A stretch of 64,000 nucleotides of DNA from Dipteris shenzhenensis (taxonomy: Eukaryota; Polypodiophyta; Polypodiopsida; Gleicheniales). Positions 47,371 through 57,800 of this stretch are shown here, piece after piece. The notes beneath the pieces are model-generated. The model was not told the origin of the DNA and did not search any database. It saw only the letters and a program-made list of their open reading frames with translations. Position 1 is the stretch's first letter. The number at the start of each line of letters is the position of its first letter. The stretch is from assembly GCA_047967505.1 (NCBI GenBank), contig CM106539.1, one strand, 5' to 3'. Position numbers and translations under genes: made by a program.

Positions 47371-47720
47371 TCACCCTCGCCTGACGCTTTTGTCCTTGGG
47401 CATCCCCTCCAACAATTCTGCCAGCTGCTCTCCTTCATGCATATACCTGCCCCTTATGAATAGCCTCGGCACCGCCACTGGTTTCCCCATCAGCTCTCTT
47501 AGCTCCTTTCTGAAGTCCTGATGCATCGACACATCCCTCTCGTTAATGTAAAGGCAGAAGCTTTGTAGCACTGCCCTCAGGCTGTTGCAATCCTCGAACG
47601 TCTTCCTTATTCCCCGCAAGCTTGTAGTGTAAAGCACAACCCCCTTCTCCCCGCCATGCTGCTGCGTTCTCCGAAAGAAGAGGAGTTATCTGTCACTCCA
47701 CCTCCATTCTCGACCTCCAT
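47371..47720 (-). pseudogene. Glutaredoxin-like domain fragment, plant GRX-like type
   Basis: The 47371-47637 frame gives 'LYTTSLRGIRKTFEDC', the hallmark start of the plant glutaredoxin-like family in which the CPYC site is replaced by a lone cysteine. It continues with 'INERDVSMHQDFRKELREL', the cis-proline segment 'VPRLFIRGRYM' and a helix 'EGEQLAELLEGM'. Family members go on to a C-terminal CxxC zinc-binding region, which is absent: the frame ends in TGA TGA after 'SVRRG'. Upstream, a shift near 47650 separates an N-terminal tract ('VENGGGVTDNSSS') from the domain, and the domain frame meets a TAA at about 47684. It is best read as a captured host-gene fragment inside the MULE, without introns in this piece. 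Confidence 0.7.
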
Positions 47721-48424
47721 ACCTGCCGCTTTTGGAATTCTTCCATCTCCTCTACTACCCTTCGTTTCTACTCATACCTTCGCCGCTGCACTCGCCCTCT
47801 CCCTTTTGTTGCTCCGCTTTCAGTCTTCCTCGACGTCACCATCGCTACCGGCGTCACCATCGCTCCCACACTATCAATAGCCCAGGCAGCTCGACCATCT
47901 TCTTCGTCGCCAACAACTGCTAGCCAGCAGTGCTCCAAATGGCCAAACGACTCCTCAACCGGTAGCATGGCTTTTTTGCTCAGCGGTAGTGATGCTCTAA
48001 CGCTGCTCTACACAATGCGCATGCAACGGACTCTAGCGCCTTACTGCACCTTCTCCAAAGCTCCCCAACTCAGCTTGTCTACCTCAACTCAGAGAGCCTC
48101 CGCAGCCTTCTGGGACTAGTAGACGCCAACGACTTGCAAGGCGCCTCCACAAGGCAACCAACGCTCATGCTATAGCCTTCCCCAATAGCTCGGCTGACTA
48201 CCACCAAGAGCTCCAACGGGCATGCCTTCTTTAATGGTTTCTAGCGCATGAAAACGCCTCCAACGTCCGTGCCCTCATCGCCCACCCCCCCTCCATCGTC
48301 AACCTCCTCGCTTCCTATTTCCCTCCCCAGGCCTCCTTCTTCATCACCTACGTCGCACTCAGGTATCCTTCCTGCCCTCTCTTGGATGTGGTGTACCTTC
48401 CTGCCCTCTCTTGGATGTGGTGGC
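47720..48424. other. MULE internal region, possible captured fragment
   Basis: No confident gene. A plus-strand stretch near 48040-48170 translates as 'SPTQLVYLNSESLRSLLGLVDAND', Leu-rich and coding-like, but stops surround it. 48250-48420 is Pro/Ser-rich by composition. Confidence 0.35.
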
Positions 48425-49620
48425 ACTGCCTGGGGCAGCAAAAGAGGCAGCGTGTTAACGCGCTGCCTCTTTTGCTGCCCCAGGCAGTCCAACTGACCTT
48501 CCTGCCCTCTCTTGGATGTGGTGGCAGTTGGACTGCCTGGGGCAGCAAAAGAGGTAGCGCGTTAACGCGCTGCCTCTTTTGCTGCCCCAGGCAGTCCAAC
48601 TGCCACCACAGCATTTCAACTGTGGGAAGTGTGGGAAGGCATACACACCATAGCCTGGGGCAGCAAAAGAGGCAGCGCGTTAACGCGCTGCCTCTTTTGC
48701 TGCCCCAGGCTATGGGATGTACGCCTTTCTGTATACTCTTATTAGTCTGCATTTTGGCGTCGGATTTTATCTCCTCGGGCTCTTCACGACTTTTGCTTGC
48801 TCCATTTTGTTTCGTTACTCCATTTTGCTTGCATTGCTCGGTGGTTGTTGCTTAGGACTCGATGGTGTTCACAGGTTTTTTGTTGACTTGGTTGTGTAGC
48901 AGCCCGAGGTATCATTTCATTTTATAGGACTTGCCGTCAAAAATTTGTGCCCATATTCTACAAACCATATATACGAGGCATGTATGTGGTTGCTAGAGTT
49001 ACCCAGAGTCATGCAAGGGAGGGGAACTTGGACTGTGGAGGGCTGTAAAAGAGGCAGCGCGTTAACGCGCTGCCTCTTTTGTTGCCCCAGACAGTCCAAG
49101 ACCCTCTCCCATGAGAGGCATTCAAGTGATATTCAACTCTTGAACGGATGAAAGAAGCTCACAAAACAAATGAGCGAGTGCAAGTCCCCAATGTTCAAGT
49201 GTAGAGATAAGAGGAAAATTTTTAGAAAACCTTGTAGACCATCGGCATCTAGGTAGCATTTCGAAGACAGCAGTCCTATTTATGCTCTAGAATTGCATGA
49301 GAGACCAAAAGAGACAGCGCGTTAACGCGTTGCCTATTTTGGTCCCTCGGGCAATCCAATAGTCCCCTCCTTGCATAGCGATCAAAAGACCATGTGACCT
49401 ATCCCTCCAAGAGTCCAATAGCATTCCAAAGACCATAAGACCTGTATACCAAAGCATACTTGGAGACAAAAGATGAAATAGTCGAAGCAACCTCTTGTGA
49501 GTATTGATACATGGAGGATTGAGTAGAAAAGCCTTGCTGAAAAGCGTTCATGAGAGACAGCTTGAGATGCCAAAAAGGACAGCACGTTAACGCGCTGTCC
49601 TTTTTCGCTTCTCAAGGTGT
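48425..49620. repeat. Palindrome family B: six long palindromes centred on GCGCGTTAACGCGC
   Basis: Copies: 48425-48488 (64 bp, one mismatch), 48517-48610 (94 bp), 48648-48715 (68 bp, perfect), 49027-49100 (74 bp), about 49292-49355 and 49561-49616. All share a GTTAAC core flanked by GAGGCAGC/GCTGCCTC and AAAA/TTTT. The outer arms differ between copies but stay complementary within a copy. In the last copy an extra A:T pair (GGACAGC/GCTGTCC) is present in both arms. They lie 0.6-1.8 kb upstream of the ParB-methyltransferase start codon. Confidence 0.92.
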
Positions 49621-50187
49621 CTTTTCATGAGGGTAAGGGGTAGGCATAGAAGTGCATATTTGCCACTGCAATTCCATATATCTAAGTGTATAGATACCAC
49701 TGCAAGTTGATATACTATGTGCATTGGAGATGAAACTTTGTCTTTTAGGACACAAGTGGGTGAATGTTCCCTAAACTGGAAATCAATTGCATTGGTAGAT
49801 ACATGTATTTTTGTCTAGATATGTAAAATGATATTTATTCATAAGTGCGAGTTTACACACCTTTGCATTCATATATGTCAGCAGTTTGAGATATTTGTTT
49901 GAAGCTTTTTCCTTATGAGGTGTACACACTTCATTATCTATTTGGGACTTTGCCCTCGTGATATGTATTGCATATGTTTTCATAAACAAACCCTTTATCA
50001 TATATACATGTGAAAAAGCTCTCATGTTTTTTTGAGCATATGGAAAGATTTGAGAAGACCTTTGAACCTGCCGTAGGTTATACTCTATCTGTTGTTACAT
50101 GTTGTTTCTTGTTTTTAGTTTTGGTTTTTATTGAAAAGGTTTTGAGAACTATGATTGGAAAAATGCCTTGTTTTTTGTCTTTTCAGG
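49621..50187 (+). promoter_or_regulatory. 5' region and leader intron of the ParB-methyltransferase gene
   Basis: AT-rich, no frame. It ends in a strong acceptor (TTTTTTGTCTTTTCAG at 50171-50186) one base before the ATG at 50188, so the first coding exon follows a leader intron. The promoter and 5' untranslated exon should lie between the last palindrome (49616) and here, but I could not place them. Confidence 0.4.
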
Positions 50188-53100
50188 ATGACAGGAAAAA
50201 AAGGCAGAAAAGTTCAAGTGGCACATTCTACAAAGGTGACAAGAGGAACAAAAGTAGATCACAATGTTGAATCATCAGTAGGTGGAACCGAAGAGCAAGA
50301 AAGTGTGGTGGGTCTAGAGGTTGAAGTATCATCAACTCAAAGAGATAAAGGTCCAAGAGTGGAGGAGGATGAGTTGGATGATAGTGAAGTTCAGGTGGAA
50401 GGAGGAGGTGATGTGATTGGCAAATGTAGGATGCTTGATTCAAACCAGTGTCCTCGCATTCCCTTGTGTAGGTTGATACCTTATGCAAGAGTGAGAGGAC
50501 TTCGTGATGATGTATCTTCACTCAAAAGTACATTTCAAGTGGAGGGCTATCTCCCGGAGAAAGGGTCTTTCATTGTATCTGTCTGCAAGAGTGATGGAGG
50601 GGAGATAGTTGTGACAGATGATATGAGGAAGAGTTGGTCTCCCACCTGGAGAGAGGTGGATGAGGAGTTTGAGAAAGATGTGATGTCTAACACTGACTTT
50701 CATTTTATGTCGCAAAAGATGTTATTTGTTTGGGAGGGCAATCATAGGACCACTGCATGGATGAGTGTTATCAAGGAAATCTTTCCTACAAACAAGAAAA
50801 GACATGTACGAGTGGTATGCACAATAATTGACCCAAGGAAAATTAGTGAGATTGCTCTCTTGGCAGGGCTACAACGAATGAATTCGTAAGTACATGGACT
50901 CTTTGAATCTTCTCCACATTTGTGTTTTATGCTACTTTGCATTTATAATTGATTGGGTTGTGTACTTTACTGTTTGTTTTCTAGCATGAATGAACATGCC
51001 ATTATCAAACCCAGTCTAAGGGACATACTCATAAATGCACACAACATTTGTGAGTGTGACTCTATGGTGTTTATGAAAACATTGTCTTTGAGTGAGATCA
51101 AATCAATAGAGAATTGGAGGGCTCAAGAGAGTAAAGGGAAGAAGCCATGGTTTCCATTGACAAGAGGTTATCTGGCAAGGCTTGTCTTCCAGGTAGAATG
51201 TTGCATTTGTATTGATGCTTACTTCTTTATCACTCCTTTGCTTTCTCTAATTGGAACTTATGTATGTAGGTTGAGTACAATACAGAGCTTAAAAAAGCAA
51301 TGGACAAAATATCTACAAAGCTACCTTTAGATCAAAGGGGAGAGGCAGAAGGAAAGCAGCGTACCATAATTCAAAAGAGAATTGCTGATAGGATGGGAAA
51401 AGTGTGAATTGAATTTTCTATACTTTGTTGCATTTATTTTGAAGTTAAGTGACTGACATGTCATCTTTGGATAGGTGTTGAATTGTATAGATCCTGGTCT
51501 TGGAGAGGCTTGGTTGGAAAAGTTGTTTGCCTTGCGCTTTGATGGTGCGGACTCTTGCGTGACATTGGAGAAGCTCCAACTCATTGCAAAGTCTGATTTG
51601 AGATTAGAAAAAAAAAATATTTTCCTTTCTTTGTTAGAAGCCACTAAACCTATGCGAGACATGTACTTCATGCCTGTGGGCGACCTTGAGTACAGAGGGT
51701 GTGTTTCTTCTACCAATACGAATCATCTTTCATGGTGTTTGTTTGTTTCTTGCCAATAACATGACTCTTATTTTTTTATTATAAAATTGCGTCAACTTTT
51801 ACTGTTTAGGTGGATTAGTAGAGAGATATTTTTGGAGAAGGTGGAGAGACAGTCATTGAAAGTGCTTGAAGATTTGAGGGTGATCACAACAATGGGCATG
51901 CCTTTGGATACCCCTAAGGATTACACATTGCAGCAATACATGGAGGATATAAAACTGGAGGGGAGAAAACATATGTTTGTGGTGCTAAGATCAAAGGAAA
52001 CAAAGATGGAGAGCAAGGGTGGAAAAAAAGGAGATGGACTATCTGAGTTGGACATGGCTGCCCATAGAGTGGTTTATAGGTATGTTGTCAATTCATTCGA
52101 AGGTTCATTTTTCATTTGTCTATTTTTGTGCTATTGATTCATGTAATTACACAATCATTGATGGTTGTTCCACTTGATTTTTTGACCTTTTGATGGTTTG
52201 GGACATCCAATTTTTTTGTGTTTCTTGGTTGATAGATATCTCTCCCACTTGGCAATAGAGAAAAGGATCTCTGACATTCCAAATTTGTGCAAGAGTTGGG
52301 TGGAGATTGGTCATGCTGCATGCATGTATCCACCTGGCATGCACCGTCTCTCTCAATGGGAATTAGCACATTGTCCCTGGTGGATAGATTTTCCTAAAGG
52401 ACAAGTACTGGTGCGAGAAAGAGACTTGTACAATACTTATGCTTCACAAAAAGCCAATGAAGCAAGTAAGGACAAAGTGGAGGGAAGCTCAAGGAGAGAT
52501 AAGAAAGAGAAAGAGAAACAAGAACATCCTCCAGAAAAAGGTAAGGAAGATACAATATGATTGTTTGTTGATGCTGTCTTCAATTTGTTTTGACATTGCA
52601 TTAATAAGTTTATGATTGTTCTCTTTCTAGATGAGGGACCATCTAGTCCTATGCGGCATGAAATGGATCACATAGAGAGTGCAGGTAAGGGTGTTGTTGT
52701 GTTCTGCATATGTAGTTGTTCCTTTAACACTAGTTTTACTTGTAATTAATTTGCTTTTGCATATAGGTGGAGAATCAATCTCGGGACTTGTGAAGCAATA
52801 CGTGTTCCATCGATCACAGTCACCTGACATTTCCTTGGCCCGTGGCATCACACCTTTGTTTGCTTGTACAGTTGGAGATTACATTGCAATGGGCAAAGAC
52901 TTTGCTGACTCTAAAAGAAATGATAAGTATGCTATTTTGCATGAGTTTTTTATTACAGTGGCTAGTCGAGATCAGGACTACAAGAGGATGGGTAAGAAGG
53001 TGAAGTGGGCTTCAGATTTTATATTGCTTGATTTTCCATCTGGCTATCCACTTGATGAGAGAGGATCCACTCCTACTTGGAATGTCTTGCTCGAGGACCA

Positions 53101-54034
53101 TGTGCGGCATGGGCTTGCAGTTGCATCAGCTTCTTTGTCTGATAGTGGTTGGTTGGCATGCATATGTCCTTTGGCAGGTAAGGCACAATACCACAATTGA
53201 CATTTCACATTTTTGTTTCCATTCTACTAGTTTTAAATAAAATTAATTGCTTGTAGAACAATGTATTGGTTGGATGGAACGGTTTGCATATGTCCAGGGC
53301 TTGGAGGTTGTCAGACGTGTGATCATTCATGACAAGTTTCCATATGGATTTTGTAGAGAACATGATAAAAGTGTTAAGGTAAGCTACCATTCCATGCATT
53401 CTATGTTTGCATTCCATGATAAAAGTGTCTTTGACAAATGTCTCCTCGTTAGTCCTATGCATGCTATGTTTGGAAGGATAAGTCCTATGCATGCTATCTT
53501 TGCCATCTTTCATGCTATAATGCTTGCTAGTTGAAGTCAATATACTATACATGTTTTTCTCCATGTGGTTTCCAGATGCAATCTTTAGTATTAGCTCTAA
53601 TACGTAGAGCAAAGAAGAATCCAATAGTTTTTTGGGAGGAGAGCTTTCCACTTTTCCAACAGCTTTTGATTGATCCACGTGAAGATGTCTGGACTCATTA
53701 CATACCTCCCTCTGCAAGGACAATCGTGCCTATGTCTTCTCAGCTAGCACGAGGTGGACTAGAGAGGAGTAGTTTTTTTGTAGGTTGCATTATGTCTCTT
53801 CTCTGTGTTCCTGGAGGGCTGGTTCTAGAGATGGGTTGTGGTACAGCCCCTCTTATGCGTGCTTGTCAGGCCATTGGCAGGCCTTGTTTTTCATTTGATT
53901 CAGACAACAGTATTATGGCTAGCATTGTTGAGCCACTTGTGGCAGATCGTTCTGGAAAACGGATCAGGTCAGAGCATGATGGAGAGGGGGAAGAAGAGAG
54001 AGTGGAACCTGTCACAAACCCCTTTGATGACTAG
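50188..54034 (+). CDS. ParB/Srx-like domain fused to a beta-class DNA methyltransferase-like domain, 10 exons, intact
   Basis: Exons: 50188-50885, 50985-51192, 51270-51401, 51475-51698, 51810-52079, 52236-52540, 52631-52684, 52767-53177, 53257-53378, 53576-54034. All introns are GT-AG, phases agree, and the sum is 2883 nt (960 residues). ParB-like domain at about 88-215: 'IPLCRLIPYARVRGL', then 'FVWEGNHRTTAW' with GNHR at 184-187 (the ParB GxxR / Srx-fold signature), then strand 'RVVCTII'. A helical middle and a K/E-rich linker (about 590-612) follow. In the methyltransferase-like part, 'ASDFILLDFPSGYP' (712-725) sits where DPPY is expected, then 'FPYGFCREHDKSV', then SAM loop 'GLVLEMGCGTAPL' (889-901) with acidic 'FDSD' (915-918). 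Motif IV before motif I is the beta-class order. DPPY is altered, so activity is uncertain. It lies inside the MULE, downstream of six palindromes. Confidence 0.85.
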
Positions 54035-54749
54035 TATGCTACTGGCCCTGAGTTTTTTTGTTATATATTTTGAATGCTAAAATTGAGGACTTTGAAAGTG
54101 TTATTTAGCATCTTTATAATATGGTAGATAGTGAACATTTACGGGTGCCTTTGAATCAAGAAAGTACAAATTTTGATGCTTTGGATAGTGTTTGTAAGGC
54201 CTTGATCTAGCAATTATTTTTTTTTGCTTTTTGTTGGTAGCGAATTGTCTTTTGTATAACACATAAGGATGGCAAGACTTTCTTCTTGTTGGAAATTATT
54301 TTCATTGTTCCACTTTGACTTACTTTCCTTTGAAATGTATGTTTTGTTGTAGTTTGTTGCCATGCTATGCAGAAAAAATGGCAAGATTCATGACAGCCGA
54401 CAAGAGATATGATGAGTGGCAATTAGATAAACCACATGCGCGCAACTACTTTCTTGATGATGAATGTCACGGGGATTAGAACATGGTTTAAAACACCATT
54501 TTGTTCATAGACTGATAATTGTTGTGGTGAACCATGGATACATTTGGAAAGTTTGGTCTAGTGCATTTTGCGGGTGAAGTGGTATTTCAATAGTCATCTA
54601 TGTTATGAGTTTGGTAATTAGTTTATGTTCTTCAAGTGAAAGATAGGGTGGATTGTAAGTCTGATTATTGGTATGCTTATTATGACAACATCTTGCTATA
54701 GTAAGTTCGGTTTCAAATTTGTTCTCATCGGAGGAATTGTAAAAAAACT
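54035..54749. other. 3' flank of the methyltransferase gene inside the MULE
   Basis: AT-rich with no trusted frame; it presumably holds the 3' untranslated region. A short stretch near 54375-54480 looks coding-like in bias but has no recognisable domain. Confidence 0.4.
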
Positions 54750-54803
54750 CGCTCGCTTCATTGGGCCCGCTCGCTTTTTCTCGCTCACTCTATTGACTAC
54801 CTC
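54750..54803 (-). repeat. Right terminal inverted repeat of the MULE
   Basis: The reverse complement starts GAGGTAGTCA and matches the left end at 40 of 54 positions without gaps, with GAGCGAGAAAAAGCGAGCG and GAAGCGAGCG aligned. Confidence 0.88.
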
Positions 54804-54812
54804 CATGTGGAG
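54804..54812 (+). repeat. Right target-site duplication (9 bp)
   Basis: CATGTGGAG, a perfect copy of 41562-41570; array sequence (AGATCATATGG) resumes immediately after it. Confidence 0.9.
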
Positions 54813-57800
54813 AGATCATATGGAATTGTGCCAATCTCTGTGGAGAATGCCACTAGTGGAGAATGGTAGTGGTGCCAATCTCATACCATGACCTGAAAAC
54901 ATGCACAAGGAATCCTAAACTCACATGTGCATTGGCACTTTTGCCATTATCCTAGTGCCATTCTCCGCTAGTGGTAATGTGCATTCTTCTATGTAGTGAT
55001 CACTCTCTCCACTGTGTAGGGATCATATGGATTTGTGTCAATCTCTGTGGAGGATGCCACCAAAGGAGAATGGCAGTGGTGCCAATCTCATACCATGACC
55101 TGAAAACATGCACAAGGAATCCTAAACTCACATGTGCATTGGCACTTTTGCCATTATCTTACTGCCATTCTCCGCTAGTGGTAATGTGCATTCTTCAATG
55201 TAGTGGAATGTCAATCTATAGGTTCAGTTTGTCTAGATTACCACTAGCGGAGAATGGCAGTGATGCCAATCTCATGCTTGCAACTACATTTATGGAATGG
55301 AATAGGACACCACTCTCCTATGATCACTGGAATACCCCTCCTAGAATAGTAGGGTAAACATTTGTACAAGTGGAGAATGGCAGTGGTGCCAATCTCTTAT
55401 TAGGCCCTAAGAAATGGCATTGAGAAGCCTAAACTCACATGTGCATTCTTCTATGTAATGATCACTGTCTCCGCTGTGCAGAGATCATATGTGGAATGGA
55501 AGGTAATAGGACACCACTCTCCTTCTATGTAGTGATCACTGTCTCCGCTGTGCAGAGATCATATGGAGAATGGAAGGTAATGTGCATTCTTCTATGTTGT
55601 GATCACTGTCTCCGCTGTGCAGGGATCATATGTGGATCATCAAACTCACATGTGGAATGGAATAGGACACCACTCTCCTATGATCACTAGAATACCCCTC
55701 CTAGAATAGTAGGGTAAACATTTGTACAAGTGGAGAATGGCAGTGGTGCCAATCTCTTATTAGGCCCTAAGAAATGGCATTGAGAAGCCTAAATTCACAT
55801 GTGCAGAGATCACATGGAATTGTGTCAATCTTTGTGGAGAATGCCACCACTGGAGAATGATAGTGGTGCCAATCTAACATGTGCATTGGCACTTTTGCCA
55901 TTATCCGACTGCCATTCTCCACTAGTGGCAATGTTTATTCTTCTATGTAGTGGAATGTCAATCTATAGGTTTAGTTTGTCTAGACAACCACTAGTGGAAA
56001 ATGGCAGTGGTGCCAAACTCATGGTGGCACCTACATAATGACACTGAGATCATCAGACTCACATGTGGATTGGAATCGGACACCACTCTCCTATGATGAT
56101 TCGAATACCCCTCCTAGAATAGTAGGGTAAACATTTGTGCAAGTGGAGAATGGCAGTGGTGCCAATCTCTTATTGGGGCCTAAGAAATGGCAGTGAGAAG
56201 CCTAAAATCACATGTGCATCCTTCTATGTAGTCATCATTGTCTCTGCTATGTAGAGATTATATGGAATTGTGTTAATCTCTTTGGAGAATGCCACCAGTT
56301 GAGAATGGTAGTGGTGCCAATCTCATACCATGACCTGAAAACATGCACAAGAAATCCTAAACTCACATGTGCATTGGCACTTTTGCCATTATCCTACTAC
56401 AGCCAAAAAAATTAGTGGAATGTCAATCTATAGGTTCAGTTTGTCTAGACTACTACTAGCGGAGAATGGCAGTGGTGCCAATCTCATGCTTGCAACTACA
56501 TAATGACACTGAGATCATCAAACTCACATGTGGAATGGAATAAGACACCATTCTCCTATGATCACTGGAATACCCCTCCTAGAATAGTAGGCTAAACATT
56601 TGTACAAGTGGAGAATGGTAGTGGTGCCAATCTCTTATTAGGCCCTAAGAAATGGCATTGAGAAGCCTAAACTCACAGGTGCAGAGATCATATGGAATTG
56701 TGTCAATCTCTGTGGAGAATGCCACCAGTGGAGAATGGCAGTGGTGCCAATCTCATACCATGACCTGAAAACATATAAAGGAATCCTAAACTCACATGTG
56801 CATTCTTCTATGTAGTGATCACTGTCTCCACTGTGTAGAGATCATATGGAATTGTGTCAATCTCTGAGATCATCAGACTCACATGTGGAATGGAATAGGA
56901 CACCACTCTCCTATGATCACTGGAATACCCCTCCTAGAGTAGTAGGGTAAACATTTGTACAAGTGGAGAATGGCAGTGGTGCCAATCTCTTGTTAGGCCC
57001 TAAGAAATGGCATTGAGAAGCCTAAACTCACATGTGCATTCTTCTATGTAGTGATCACTGTCTCCGTTGTGCAGAGATTATATGGAATTGTGTCAATCTC
57101 TGTGGAGAATGCCACCAGTGGAGAATGGCAGTGGTGCCAATCTCATACCATGACCTGAAAACATGCACAAGGAATCCTAAACTCACATGTGCATTCTTCT
57201 ATGGAGTGATGACTGTCTCCGCTATGTAGAGATCATATGGAATAGTGTCAATCTCTGAGATCATCATCACTCACATGTGGAATGGAATAGGACACCACTC
57301 TCCTATGATCACTGGAATACCCCTCCTAGAATAGTAGGGTAAACATTTGTACAAGTGGAGAATGGCAGTGGTGCCAATCTCTTGTTAGGCCCTAACAAAT
57401 GGCATTGAGAAGCCTAAACTCACATGTGCATTCTTCTATGTAGTGATCCTTGTCTCCGCTGTGTAGAGATCATATCGAATTGTGTCAATGTCTGTGGAGA
57501 ATGCCACCAGTGGAGAATGGCAGTGGTGCTAATCTCATACCATGACCTAAAAACATGCACAAGGAATCCTATACTCACATGTGCATTCTTCTATGGAGTG
57601 ATCACTGTCTCCGCTGTGTAGAGATCATATGGAATTATGTCAATCTCTGAGATCATTGAACTCACATGTGGATTGGAATCGGACACCACTCTCCTATGAT
57701 CACTGGAATACCCCTCCTAGAATAGTAGGGTAGACATTTGTACAAGTGGAGAATGGCAGTGGTTCCAATCTCTTGTTAGGCCCTAATAAATGCCATTGAG

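Larger units (their letters stand above)
41571..54803. mobile_element. 13.2-kb Mutator-like element carrying a ParB-methyltransferase gene
   Basis: The first 54 bp and the reverse complement of the last 54 bp align without gaps at 40 of 54 positions. Both begin GAGG and share three GCGAGCG-type words at identical offsets. Perfect 9-bp target duplications flank the ends, and joining the flanks restores the array sequence ACTCACATGTG(G/C)AGAGATCATATGG. A 9-bp duplication plus an internal SWIM transposase identifies a MULE (established for the superfamily). Cargo from left to right: SWIM transposase (-), coiled-coil frame (+), glutaredoxin-like fragment (-), six GTTAAC palindromes, and the ParB-methyltransferase gene (+). 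Size and gene capture resemble Pack-MULEs. The transposase has a nonsense codon, so this copy probably needs help to move. Confidence 0.92.

Noticed and set aside
47057-47521. Plus-strand frame rich in Ser/Pro/Tyr
   Set aside because: It is the translation of a CT-rich microsatellite and the antisense of the glutaredoxin-like fragment.
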